A stretch of 44,112 bases of DNA from positions 1-44,112 of the forward strand of contig CANPYG010000010.1 in NCBI GenBank assembly GCA_947588205.1, read 5' to 3'. Origin of the DNA: an uncultured Acetatifactor sp. GTDB taxonomy: Bacteria > Bacillota > Clostridia > Lachnospirales > Lachnospiraceae. The notes under the pieces were generated by a model. That model was not told the origin of the DNA. It did no database searches and worked only from the letters and a program-made list of their open reading frames with translations. The position numbers and the translations under genes were made by a program. Below are positions 1-7,330 of this stretch, in pieces. Numbering within the stretch: the first letter of the stretch is position 1; every line of letters starts with the position of its first letter.

Positions 1-8
1 TGTACAAA

Positions 9-24
9 GAGGTGTTCTCACCTC
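9..24 (-). terminator. Possible small terminator hairpin at the left edge
   Basis: A perfect 6-bp stem (GAGGTG/CACCTC) with a 4-nt loop is followed on the minus strand by TTTGT. It lies downstream of the DUF6462 array and could end that transcript. The stem is short and the U-tract poor, so this is tentative. Confidence 0.3.
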
Positions 25-97
25 CGGGAGTTACAGACGAGCCACAAAATGTGTTTCACGACGCCCTTCTGAATTATTAGAAGCACTATCTCCTCTT

Positions 98-367
98 TTA
101 GCCTTTTGAGGATAAGGACGAACTTCTCGCCCTCTGTGGTTGATTATCCTTACGCAACATGTCGAATCCTTTTTCCAGATTTCCATCCAACTTCTCACCC
201 TTCATCTTTCGATCCATCAGGCTACTAATATGATAGCTGTGACTTTCATCTTCCAGGTACATGCCCCGTAAATTTACTACCTACAGATACTCTGCAGTGC
301 AAACTACTTTGCAAATCTGTAACTGATTATTAAATTGTTCATCCCAAGTTTTTCTTGGAATGTCCAT
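98..367 (-). pseudogene. Decayed or interrupted small ORF downstream of the DUF6462 genes
   Basis: Reading leftward from an ATG at 367, a frame of 28 codons (starting MDIPRKTWDEQ) meets a single TAG at 281-283, then stays open for 60 more codons. These include an internal ATG at 262 (MYLEDESHSYH) and run to a TAA at 98-100. The second part is rich in charged residues and ends in a Ser/Arg-rich tail. I do not recognise the family. The single in-frame stop in otherwise open frame suggests a recently broken accessory gene, though a genuine 54-aa gene starting at 262 is possible. It follows the last DUF6462 gene on the same strand with a gap of about 36 bp. Confidence 0.3.
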
Positions 368-403
368 ATATTACATTAGTTTCTATAATGCCGAAAGTGA
401 CAA

Positions 404-703
404 TCACGGGTCTTTTTTATCAAAACAGGTACTATTGTGGTCTTTTTTATCTTCGCTTGACAATTTATTCCAAATATGTTTGGGCAATGGTCTTGTTGGT
501 TCCTTAAATTTCTCCAAATACATTTCAAAAATATCTGTATTAATCAATGCTGAATTTCCAACCTTATATACTGCCCCTGCTTCTGAAGCCAAAACCATAA
601 TCCTTGATTTACTTATGCCATAAATAATGGCTCCCTCAGTAGCATTTACATATTTTTTCATAATGTCTTTTGTATCTGAATAGAACTTATATGAGTTACT
701 CAT
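404..703 (-). CDS. DUF6462-like small DNA-binding protein (excisionase-like), third of array
   Basis: This 99-aa protein carries one copy (about residues 18-70) of the repeated domain shared by its two upstream neighbours: a conserved E-G/A and Y near the start, an A-x-x-A-x-A-x-YK core, then L-(V/I)-N...IF..Y(L/M)E.F. The domain is followed by a P.RPL stretch, as in the 160-aa neighbour. I recall this as the DUF6462 family of Lachnospiraceae mobile elements, with a winged-helix or excisionase-like look; the DNA-binding role is inferred. The start codon overlaps the end of the upstream gene by 8 bp (ATGAGTAA), implying translational coupling. The C-terminal tail is Lys/Asp-rich and degenerate. 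Base composition is more AT-rich than the core genes to the right. Confidence 0.7.
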   Translation of the reverse strand: MSNSYKFYSDTKDIMKKYVNATEGAIIYGISKSRIMVLASEAGAVYKVGNSALINTDIFEMYLEKFKEPTRPLPKHIWNKLSSEDKKDHNSTCFDKKDP

Positions 704-1178
704 TCAATTCACCTTCTTCCTGTCCGTATAACGGCTCTTTCAAAGGTCTTACAGGTTGTCTGAATTGCTCCATGTAATTATCAAATATTTCTAAATTAAC
801 CAGTACAGTCCCTCCTGTCCCCTCATTTATTTTATATGTAGCACCTGCTGCTCTAGCCAGCTCGATAAACCTATTCCTTCCAATACTGTATATAATTGAA
901 GCTTCTCCAATTCTCGCAAACTTTTTGATTATCTGCTTATTTGTTCCCGGCACTTTATATATGTGTTTCATAAACTCATCAAACCTTTCCTTTTTTACCA
1001 AATGAATACGGGTAAGCTTGTATAAAGAACTTGCAGCCTTAGCTATATATTCAGTTTCCTCAACACTAAATCCATATTCATGAGCCACCTCTTCGACCCT
1101 TATGTATCTTTTTATTACCTCCCCACCATGAAGATAAGCCCTAACATCCGGCTGTAATTGTGTTACCATCCTTTTCAC
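696..1178 (-). CDS. Two-domain DUF6462-like protein, second of array
   Basis: This 160-aa protein contains two tandem copies of the same roughly 50-residue unit. The N-terminal copy (about 24-73) has RVEEVAHEYGFS and YKLTRIHLV. The C-terminal copy (about 88-141) has RIGEASIIYSIG, RAAGATYKI and VLVNLEIFDNYMEQF. Thus the gene is an internal duplication of what its neighbours have singly. The first possible start is a GTG directly after the upstream stop (1179-1181). An ATG at 1169 has a better placed AGGTG and may be the true start, giving 157 aa. It is probably a DNA-binding recombination directionality or regulatory protein of an integrative element, inferred from family context and not shown by catalytic residues. 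Confidence 0.72.
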   Translation of the reverse strand: MKRMVTQLQPDVRAYLHGGEVIKRYIRVEEVAHEYGFSVEETEYIAKAASSLYKLTRIHLVKKERFDEFMKHIYKVPGTNKQIIKKFARIGEASIIYSIGRNRFIELARAAGATYKINEGTGGTVLVNLEIFDNYMEQFRQPVRPLKEPLYGQEEGELNE

Positions 1179-1406
1179 CTACTTATAAAATTCATCATCA
1201 ACTATATGGAATGTCTCAATGTACTCATCAAATATTTTTAAATTCACAAGTACTAACTGTCCTAACTTATAGATTGCTTTGGCATCCTTAGCCATTTGCA
1301 TAAACTTTGATACGCTCATATGATACATTTCTGCTCCTTCGCTATATCTTACAAACTTTGTATTACCATTCTTCTTAAATTCCTGATATGCCTTTGTGTG
1401 TTCCAT
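1179..1406 (-). CDS. DUF6462-like small DNA-binding protein, first of array
   Basis: This 75-aa protein starts MEHTKAYQEF. The ATG at 1406 is chosen because AAAGGAG sits 7-8 bases before it; an upstream TTG would extend it by 8 residues without a site. One repeated domain fills most of the protein, with VRYSEGAEMYHMS, AKDAKAIYKLGQLVLVN and IFDEYIETF. This is the clearest DUF6462 match of the three. The next gene begins at the base after its stop, so the three genes form a tight operon. A terminator-like hairpin lies only 40 bp upstream on the same strand, which is odd for the first gene of an operon. Confidence 0.75.
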   Translation of the reverse strand: MEHTKAYQEFKKNGNTKFVRYSEGAEMYHMSVSKFMQMAKDAKAIYKLGQLVLVNLKIFDEYIETFHIVDDEFYK

Positions 1407-1445
1407 GCTATTCTCCTTTCGGTATTTCAATTGTTCCTATAACGC

Positions 1446-1486
1446 AAAAAGAGGACATCTTCTAAATTTCTTTAGAAAATGTCCTC
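1446..1486 (-). terminator. Rho-independent terminator (or attenuator) between lysS and the DUF6462 array
   Basis: A 16-bp stem (arms 1451-1466 and 1471-1486) closes on a 4-nt loop and is followed by TTTTT on the minus strand. The only imperfect pair is a G-U wobble on the minus-strand RNA, which marks that strand as the functional one. It would end transcripts coming from lysS. It also lies directly before the array genes. Confidence 0.8.
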
Positions 1487-1523
1487 TAAGTAATACAATC
1501 TTTAATTTTTCAGACTAAGCAAT

Positions 1524-1598
1524 CTGTACTAACCTGTACTAATCTTTTTTTGACTATGCCAAAAATTGGTCAAATCTTGGTCAAAACCCCTTGACCAA
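1524..1598. repeat. Clustered short direct and inverted repeats at the element/lysS junction
   Basis: CTGTACTAA occurs twice with a 10-bp period (1524-1532, 1534-1542). TTGGTCAA occurs twice with an 11-bp period (1566-1573, 1577-1584) and once inverted as TTGACCAA (1591-1598). Helical-phase repeats of this kind next to excisionase-like genes fit integrase/excisionase arm sites or operators. They lie between the lysS stop (1650) and the array. No att core can be proven because the other end of the element is outside the window. Confidence 0.45.
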
Positions 1599-1649
1599 CT
1601 ATATATTTTAGTACATCCACGCTCTGAAACCCTTGATTTTCCTGCATTC

Positions 1650-3146
1650 CTACTTATCAATAGACTTCATCGTGGGGAACAACAGCACATCCCTGATCGC
1701 AGGCGAGTTGGTCAGCAGCATCACGAGTCTGTCAATCCCGTAACCAATCCCCCCGGTAGGCGGCATACCAATCTCCAACGCATTTAAGAAATCCTCGTCC
1801 GTATGATTCGCTTCCTCGTTGCCCATGGCGAACTGCTTCTCCTGCTCCTCAAACCTTCCTCTCTGGTCAATGGGATCGTTCAGCTCCGAATAGGCGTTGC
1901 ACATCTCCCTGCCATAGATAAACAGCTCGAACCGCTCCACATAATCCGGCTTGTCCGGTTTTCTCTTGGTAAGGGGTGAGATCTCCACCGGATGATCCAT
2001 GATGAACACCGGCTGGATCAGATGCTCCTCCACGTATTCCTCAAAGAACAGATTCAGGATATCGCCCTTGGTGTGGCGGGTCTCATAATGAAGACCCTTC
2101 TCGTCCGCCAGCTTCTTGGCTGCTTCCGTATCCGCCACTTCATCGAAATCAATCCCTGTATATTTCTTCACGGCTTCCACCATGGACAGACGCTCAAAAG
2201 GCTTCCCGAGATCGATCATCTCTTCCGCATAAGGGATCAGGGTAGTGCCGCACACCTCCTGCGCCACATAACGGAACATATTCTCCGTCAAGTCCATCAT
2301 ACCATAATAATCGGTATAAGCCTGGTACAGCTCCATCAGGGTAAACTCCGGATTATGCCTCGTGTCCAGACCTTCATTGCGGAATACCCTGCCGATCTCA
2401 TAGACGCGCTCCATGCCGCCTACGATCAGTCTCTTTAAATATAATTCCAAAGAAATCCGCAGCTTCACATCCTCATCCAACGCGTTAAAATGCGTCTCAA
2501 AAGGTCTCGCTGCCGCACCTCCCGCATTGGCGACCAGCATCGGCGTCTCCACCTCCAGGAAGCCTTGTCCTTCCAGGAAACGGCGGATTGCGCTGATAAT
2601 CCTGGAACGCTTGATAAATGTCTCCTTTACCTCGCTGTTCATGATCAGGTCAGTATACCTCTGACGATAGCGGATGTCCGTATTGGTCAGACCGTGAAAC
2701 TTTTCAGGCAGAATCTGCAGGCTCTTGGATAACAGCACGACCTTTCCCGCATGCACGGAAATCTCACCGGTCTTGGTTTTAAATACTTCGCCCTCGATAC
2801 CGATGATGTCGCCCACGTCAAATTTCTTAAAGTCCAGATAAGACTCCTCACCCACGCTGTCCCTTGCCACATAGCACTGAATATTGCCGGGAAGATCCTG
2901 AATGTTACAAAAAGATGCCTTGCCCATGATGCGCTTGGACATCATTCGCCCGGCAACCCTGACAGTTTTGCCTTCCAGTTCTTCAAAATGGTCTTTGATA
3001 TCCGTACTGTGATGCGTCACATCATATTTTGTGATCTGAAAAGGATCCTTTCCAGCTTCCTGCAAAGCAGCGAGCTTCTCCCTTCTGACCTTTAACAGCT
3101 GATGAATATCCTGCTCCTGTGCGTTTCCGTTCTGCGCTTCTGCCAT
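1650..3146 (-). CDS. lysS: Lysyl-tRNA synthetase, class II
   Basis: A 498-aa enzyme that charges tRNA-Lys with lysine in the cytosol. An N-terminal OB-fold anticodon-binding domain (about 60-150) precedes the class II core. Motif 1 lies around 160-205 (RYRQRYTDL). Motif 2 is near 255-275 ([16 protein letters not shown]). Motif 3 is near the end ([12 protein letters not shown]) before the conserved C-terminal [10 protein letters not shown]. Length and motifs are complete. The start has AAAGGAG eight bases upstream. It follows greA by 38 bp and is probably cotranscribed from the greA promoter, ending at the hairpin near 1450. Its intact 3' end abuts the putative mobile element, so it could be the insertion target. 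Confidence 0.97.
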   Translation of the reverse strand: MAEAQNGNAQEQDIHQLLKVRREKLAALQEAGKDPFQITKYDVTHHSTDIKDHFEELEGKTVRVAGRMMSKRIMGKASFCNIQDLPGNIQCYVARDSVGEESYLDFKKFDVGDIIGIEGEVFKTKTGEISVHAGKVVLLSKSLQILPEKFHGLTNTDIRYRQRYTDLIMNSEVKETFIKRSRIISAIRRFLEGQGFLEVETPMLVANAGGAAARPFETHFNALDEDVKLRISLELYLKRLIVGGMERVYEIGRVFRNEGLDTRHNPEFTLMELYQAYTDYYGMMDLTENMFRYVAQEVCGTTLIPYAEEMIDLGKPFERLSMVEAVKKYTGIDFDEVADTEAAKKLADEKGLHYETRHTKGDILNLFFEEYVEEHLIQPVFIMDHPVEISPLTKRKPDKPDYVERFELFIYGREMCNAYSELNDPIDQRGRFEEQEKQFAMGNEEANHTDEDFLNALEIGMPPTGGIGYGIDRLVMLLTNSPAIRDVLLFPTMKSIDK

Positions 3147-3184
3147 ATCTTCCGCTCCTTTTGTCCTTCTGCCCGGACTATAAT

Positions 3185-3670
3185 TTAATTGCTTCTCTGA
3201 ATCTCCAAAACCTTATAGGAGAACACCCCCGCCGGGGTCTCCACATCCACGGTATCCCCGATCTTACAGCCGATCAGAGCCCTGCCTACAGGACTCTCGT
3301 TGGAAATCCTGCCTTTAAGGCTGTCCGCCTCGGTGGAACCAACGATCTTATATTCCAGTTCTTCGCTATATTCCAGGTCAAGGATTCTTACCCTGCAGCC
3401 GATGTTGATCTTATCCAGATCCACCTCATCCTCAACCACGACCTCGGCATTCTTTAAAATCTTCTCCAGCTCTTCAATTCTTGCCTCAATATCGCGCTGC
3501 TCGTCCTTCGCGGCGTCATATTCCGCATTCTCGGAAAGGTCGCCCTGCTCCCTGGCTTCCTTGATCTTCTGCGCTACCTCCTGACGTTTGATGACCTTAA
3601 GATCATGAAGCTCATCCTCATATTTCCTCAATCCTTCATAGGTCAAAATGTTTTTCTTCTCACTACTCAT
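3185..3670 (-). CDS. greA: Transcription elongation factor GreA
   Basis: A 161-aa protein that rescues backtracked RNA polymerase by stimulating transcript cleavage. The N-terminal antiparallel coiled coil (about 10-78) carries the acidic tip region ([11 protein letters not shown]). The C-terminal FKBP-like domain (about 85-160) has the family pattern [16 protein letters not shown]. The ATG at 3670 is preferred over a TTG two codons earlier because the AAGGG site is better spaced from it. A near-consensus promoter lies about 60 bp upstream, and lysS follows within 40 bp. Confidence 0.96.
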   Translation of the reverse strand: MSSEKKNILTYEGLRKYEDELHDLKVIKRQEVAQKIKEAREQGDLSENAEYDAAKDEQRDIEARIEELEKILKNAEVVVEDEVDLDKINIGCRVRILDLEYSEELEYKIVGSTEADSLKGRISNESPVGRALIGCKIGDTVDVETPAGVFSYKVLEIQRSN

Positions 3671-3728
3671 TGCCAAACCCTTCTTCCTTCAAAATTACAA
3701 TCATGGCGTTTCCCCCATTGATTTAGGT

Positions 3729-3757
3729 ATTATAACCATTTTTAGGAACAGTGTCAA
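3729..3757 (-). promoter_or_regulatory. Sigma-A promoter of greA-lysS
   Basis: On the minus strand TTGACA (3752-3757) and TATAAT (3729-3734) are both perfect consensus hexamers with a 17-bp spacer. The predicted start gives a leader of about 50 nt before greA. Confidence 0.92.
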
Positions 3758-3812
3758 GTGCGAAGCCTGTGATTCTTACAGAAGTCCGCGATTACCGCGA
3801 TTAGTCCGCGAT

Positions 3813-4814
3813 TCACAGCCATTTTCGCATCGAAACAGATAATATCCGGGAAGGATACTGCCTCCCCAGCCGCTCCCATTCCTTTTTCATGGAAAAATAG
3901 GAGATATTTCTGCCTGTGCCCTCAATACGCCTGCGTTTCCGCTCATTGGAGCCCATATCCAGCCAGATACTGCCGGGGGCAGCCTGCGCAGCCAGAGCCC
4001 ATACCGCCGCTCCGAGCCCATCTGCGACCCTCGCTTCTTCCGCCGCTCCGAGCCTATCTGCGACCCTTGCCTCTTCCGCCGCTCCGACCCTATCTGCGTT
4101 CCTCGACTCTTCCGCAATCCCGATCCTTCCTGCGCCACGTCTCCTGGGAACGACCGATTGATGCGCCTTCCCGCTGCTTTCGATTGCAAAATCCAACACG
4201 ATCAAGGGCGTATTGCCAACAGTACCGCCTGCAACGCTTCTTCGTGCTTCCATACTGTTCTCCACCACATCACAGGCAGCGGCAAGCCCATATTCCTCAT
4301 AAACTTCCTCCAGGAAATCTTCCAGCACCCCATGCTCTTTTCTTTCCGGGAAAAGGCCGTCCACAAGAAAACGGAGATCCTTCGTATACCTTAAACGCCC
4401 TCTGAGCAGCCGCGGCACAAAATCCTCAAATCCCAGCACTACAATCCGTTCCGGTTTTCCGGTCAGCATCAGCGCTTTATCCAAAAGATACCGCGCATAA
4501 TCTTCCCTGTAATAATCGCGGAATTCCGGATAGGGCCAGCTTTCCTGCCACCACTCAGCCATGCTTCTTTTGCCCAGCCAGGCTTCCAGGGATTTATCAT
4601 ACACAGTATCCACAGATGAGCTGTAGCTTAAGAACGGCACAAGATACCCGGCAAGCTCCCAAGGATCAAGACATGCCCACGGGATATTGACATAGACCAG
4701 GCTGGAATCCTCCCGCATGTCCTCCTTCATCCGCCTAATATGAAAAAAAGGCGGGAACGCGTCTCCCCTGCGCTCATTTTTCTTTTCCAGCATAAGATAA
4801 AGAATCGTATCCAT
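3813..4814 (-). CDS. Hypothetical protein with an Ala/Glu-rich tandem repeat
   Basis: A 333-aa protein I cannot assign. The N-terminal two thirds look globular, with many aromatic and charged residues (VNIPWACLDPWELAGYLVPF, YREDYARYLLDKALML) and a hydrophobic strand (RIVVLGFEDFV). From about residue 232 comes a stretch of roughly 12-residue units of the form G-A-A-E-E-A-R-V-A-D-R-L, encoded by a 36-bp DNA repeat. Then follows a short basic C-terminus (NERKRRR). There is no signal peptide or membrane segment. The first ATG has no clear ribosome site, and a TATAAT lies 6 bp before it, so translation may be leaderless or start further in (for example at residue 29 or 33). The gene stands between dusB and greA on the same strand. 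Confidence 0.6.
   Translation of the reverse strand: MDTILYLMLEKKNERRGDAFPPFFHIRRMKEDMREDSSLVYVNIPWACLDPWELAGYLVPFLSYSSSVDTVYDKSLEAWLGKRSMAEWWQESWPYPEFRDYYREDYARYLLDKALMLTGKPERIVVLGFEDFVPRLLRGRLRYTKDLRFLVDGLFPERKEHGVLEDFLEEVYEEYGLAAACDVVENSMEARRSVAGGTVGNTPLIVLDFAIESSGKAHQSVVPRRRGAGRIGIAEESRNADRVGAAEEARVADRLGAAEEARVADGLGAAVWALAAQAAPGSIWLDMGSNERKRRRIEGTGRNISYFSMKKEWERLGRQYPSRILSVSMRKWL
4009..4139 (-). repeat. 36-bp tandem minisatellite inside the hypothetical gene
   Basis: Three adjacent 36-bp units (4009-4044, 4045-4080, 4081-4116) and a partial fourth (to about 4139) share most positions. The period is a multiple of three and keeps the reading frame, giving the repeated peptide GAAEEARVADRL. 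Confidence 0.85.
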
Positions 4815-4903
4815 GCTATCATTATATGAAGGAATCTACAGGTTATAACCAGCCGGACGATAACCGGACAGAAGCCTTAAAAGACCGTAAGAATCCCGCC
4901 CGA

Positions 4904-5869
4904 TCATTTAAAAATATTTTCCACCCCTTCTATCAGCTCCTGCATCGTCTCCATAGTGTTGATCGTCTGTCGGAACCTGGCGGAATGGGGCAGCCCTGCG
5001 GTATACCAGGCAAGGTGCTTCCGCATCTCCCGCACGGCGGTATATTCCCCCTTATACTTTAGCTGTAATCCGGCATGTCTGAGAACCATTTCCCTTTTCT
5101 CCTGATTGGTCGGCGGCGGAAGGTATTCCCCCGTTTCCAGGAAATGCACAGTCTCCCGGAAAATCCATGGATTCCCCTGGGCTGCGCGGCCTATCATCAC
5201 CCCGTCGCATCCGGTCTCCTGCAAAAGCCGAAGCGCTGCATCCGGTCCGGTTACATCCCCGTTGCCGATGACAGGAATCCGGACGGCGTCCTTGACCCCG
5301 GCAATAATATCCCAGTCAGCCCTTCCTGAATAATACTGCTCCCTGGTGCGGCCATGGACCGCTATCGCGGCGACGCCGCAGCCTTCCGCGATCCTCGCGA
5401 TCTCCACGGCGTTCACATGGGCGTCGTCGAAGCCTTTACGGATTTTGACCGTGACAGGCTTAGCGGTTGCCTTCACCAGCTTTTTCAGGATCTCCTCCAC
5501 CAGCCCCGGATCCTTCATCAGGGCGGATCCCTCTCCGTTATTTACCACCTTTGGAACAGGACAGCCCATATTAAAATCCAGGATATCGAAGGGGCGTTCT
5601 TCTATTTTTTTAGCCATTTCACTGATGATATCAGGATCTGAGCCAAACAGCTGCAGTGAAACGGGGCGCTCCCCGGGGTGGACCTGCATCAGCTCTTCCG
5701 TATTCTTGTTTTGATAATATATCGCCTTGGCGCTGACCATCTCCATACAGACCAGTCCTGCTCCCTGCTGCCTGCATAACAGACGAAATGGCAGGTCAGA
5801 CACACCTGCCATCGGAGCCAGGATCACCGGATCGTCCAAAACAATATTTCCGATTTTTAATGTTCTCAT
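4904..5869 (-). CDS. dusB: tRNA-dihydrouridine synthase (DusB-like)
   Basis: A 321-aa FMN-dependent enzyme that reduces uridines in the tRNA D-loop. Visible features are the FMN-binding PMAGVSDLPFR near the start, QLFGSDP, the catalytic-cysteine motif DFNMGCPVPKV with Lys later in VKIRKGFD, the HGRTREQYYSGRADW motif, GNGDV and IGRAAQGNPW. The start at 5869 (MRTLKIGNI) has AGAAGG seven bases upstream. A longer frame would add 20 residues made only of a tandem DNA repeat. It follows coaX on the same strand and probably shares its transcript. Confidence 0.95.
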   Translation of the reverse strand: MRTLKIGNIVLDDPVILAPMAGVSDLPFRLLCRQQGAGLVCMEMVSAKAIYYQNKNTEELMQVHPGERPVSLQLFGSDPDIISEMAKKIEERPFDILDFNMGCPVPKVVNNGEGSALMKDPGLVEEILKKLVKATAKPVTVKIRKGFDDAHVNAVEIARIAEGCGVAAIAVHGRTREQYYSGRADWDIIAGVKDAVRIPVIGNGDVTGPDAALRLLQETGCDGVMIGRAAQGNPWIFRETVHFLETGEYLPPPTNQEKREMVLRHAGLQLKYKGEYTAVREMRKHLAWYTAGLPHSARFRQTINTMETMQELIEGVENIFK

Positions 5870-5875
5870 CCGATA

Positions 5876-5947
5876 ACCTTCTGATTTTCTTTCATCCAAT
5901 AAACTTCTGATTTTTCCTTCATCCGGCAACCTTCTATTTTTCTGGAT
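5876..5947 (-). repeat. 26/27-bp tandem repeat in the coaX-dusB gap
   Basis: Nearly three copies of a 26-27-bp unit (about 5876-5901, 5902-5928, 5929-5947; core AACTTCTGATTTT..TTCATCC) fill the gap and run up to the dusB start. Each copy places an AGAAG purine stretch, resembling a ribosome site, followed by a GGATG, so the dusB initiation region itself appears to have been duplicated. Confidence 0.75.
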
Positions 5948-5949
5948 CC

Positions 5950-6732
5950 TTACTGCTTCCCGTTTTTCACGTTCTTGTTATAAATGATCCTCAGTCCGTC
6001 CAGGGTTAATGAGCTGTCATATACATCGATCGCATCCGTCTCGTCCGCGATCAGTCTTCCAAGACCTCCCGTGGCAACCACCATAATATCTTCCAGACCG
6101 CTCTCCTCTTTCATCTTGCGGACAATATACTCAGTCTGACCGATCTGCCCGTAAACAAGCCCCGCCTGCATATTGGAAATGGTTTCTGTCGCCAGGAGCG
6201 ACTTGGGCTTGCGGATCTCCACTTCCGGCAGCTTAGCCGCCTTGCTCCAGAGCGCTTCAAAGCTGATGCGGATTCCCGGGGCGATGGCGCAAGCAAAGAA
6301 ATCCCCCTTTTCCGAAATCAGACTATAGGTAGTGGCGGTTCCAAAATCCAAGACCATGACGGGGCCTCCATATTTTTCATAGGCAGCCACGGCATCCACG
6401 ATCAGGTCTGCCCCCACGTTTCGGGGATTCTCCGTCACCAGATTGATCCCGGTCTTCACACCCGGTCCCACGATAAGGGGGGTGGTTCCAAGGTAACGTT
6501 CTATCCCACGGACAAGAGAATGCATGACATCCGGCACCACGCTGCCGATAATGGAACCTTCTATTTTCTCCGGCGTAATCCCTTTCGTGCCCAGCAAGGA
6601 AAGCAAAGTGACGCCAAATTCGTCAGAGGTTCTGGGCGTCTCCGTCATCATCCGGAAAGTCGCCTTAAGCTCCTCCTTGTCGTAAACCCCCAACGTCATG
6701 TTTGTATTTCCCACATCAATCACTAAAATCAT
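5950..6732 (-). CDS. coaX: Type III pantothenate kinase
   Basis: A 260-aa cytosolic enzyme that phosphorylates pantothenate, the first step of coenzyme A synthesis. It has the ASKHA-fold phosphate loop DVGNTN at residues 6-11, the pantothenate/phosphate region [20 protein letters not shown], the FGTATT loop and the C-terminal ATGGLG. Length is typical for CoaX. It sits upstream of dusB and downstream of a DUF6145 gene, all leftward. No second pantothenate kinase is seen here. Confidence 0.95.
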   Translation of the reverse strand: MILVIDVGNTNMTLGVYDKEELKATFRMMTETPRTSDEFGVTLLSLLGTKGITPEKIEGSIIGSVVPDVMHSLVRGIERYLGTTPLIVGPGVKTGINLVTENPRNVGADLIVDAVAAYEKYGGPVMVLDFGTATTYSLISEKGDFFACAIAPGIRISFEALWSKAAKLPEVEIRKPKSLLATETISNMQAGLVYGQIGQTEYIVRKMKEESGLEDIMVVATGGLGRLIADETDAIDVYDSSLTLDGLRIIYNKNVKNGKQ

Positions 6733-6803
6733 GTCCCGAACCTACCTTTCCATTTCCTTCTGTAACCGAAACGCTCTATCCCTGTTCAAAGAAACGCTTC
6801 TCA

Positions 6804-7163
6804 TCACGAATTTTCCTCATTCTCAAGGAGATCCCCGATCTTTTCCTTCAAGATAAAAACTCTGTAATAGAGACTCAAGGACTCCAGAAGCTCCTGCCTC
6901 TTGCGCCTGATTTCTCCAATTAACAAACCGCTGGAAATCTCATCATAATAAATGTCGTCCTCCTCAGCCTGGGTTTCCAAAGACAGGGAGCCATCTTCTT
7001 CAAACACGATCGTAAAAATTCCTCCGACCTCTTCCGTAAAGAGCACACAGATTATATGCAGCTCATCTTTTATGGAATCCGGCATTTTATCAAACTGCTT
7101 ATTGAAATAATACTTTTTTTCATAGGCATTCGCCCCGCAGAGCACTACTCTTTTCCCTTCCAT
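6804..7163 (-). CDS. Small conserved protein, DUF6145-like
   Basis: A 119-aa protein starting MEGKRVVLCGANAYEKKYYF, with GGAGGG before the ATG. It has a central strand-rich segment (ELHIICVLFTEEVGGIFTIVFEEDG), then an acidic loop and a C-terminal helix (RRKRQELLESLSLYYRVFILKEKIG). I recall this family as DUF6145 of Lachnospiraceae; its function is unknown. There is no membrane segment or recognisable catalytic motif. It lies 71 bp before coaX on the same strand, and a large palindromic element separates it from birA upstream. Confidence 0.7.
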   Translation of the reverse strand: MEGKRVVLCGANAYEKKYYFNKQFDKMPDSIKDELHIICVLFTEEVGGIFTIVFEEDGSLSLETQAEEDDIYYDEISSGLLIGEIRRKRQELLESLSLYYRVFILKEKIGDLLENEENS

Positions 7164-7215
7164 AAGCCCTCCAGCCGCAAAAACTTAACCGCCCAAATAA
7201 AAACGCTAAATCTTA

Positions 7216-7327
7216 AGGTAGCTCCGCAACAGTTCAGCCGCGCCATTCGCAAAGCCGCGCTTACGCGCTTTCCGTCGCTATGCGACTCCCTTTGCTCATA
7301 AAATGGCGGCTGGCTGAACTGTTACCT
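7216..7327. repeat. Multibranched palindromic element between birA and the DUF6145 gene
   Basis: Nested inverted repeats nearly fill this gap. The outer arms are AGGTA/TACCT (7216-7220, 7323-7327) and a perfect 12-bp AACAGTTCAGCC/GGCTGAACTGTT (7228-7239, 7312-7323, sharing one base with the outer arm). Next come CGCCATT/AATGGCG (7241-7247, 7302-7308) and GCAAAG/CTTTGC (7249-7254, 7290-7295). Inside sit two hairpins, GCGC-TTAC-GCGC (7257-7268) and GTCGC-TAT-GCGAC (7274-7286). This is a stem ending in a two-hairpin fork. It may be a REP/MITE-like repeat or a structured RNA. Only one copy is in the window. Confidence 0.8.
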
Positions 7328-7330
7328 ATA

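Noticed and set aside
360..623. 87-codon rightward frame opposite the 99-aa DUF6462 gene
   Set aside because: Antisense to a member of a clear three-gene family array on the other strand.
3671..3812. T-box leader for lysS
   Set aside because: The greA-lysS upstream region has only a normal promoter and short leader, without T-box or specifier features.
3996..4139. CRISPR array
   Set aside because: The repeats here, and those at 8339, 14361 and 27996, are directly adjacent without spacers and keep reading frames; no cas genes are present.
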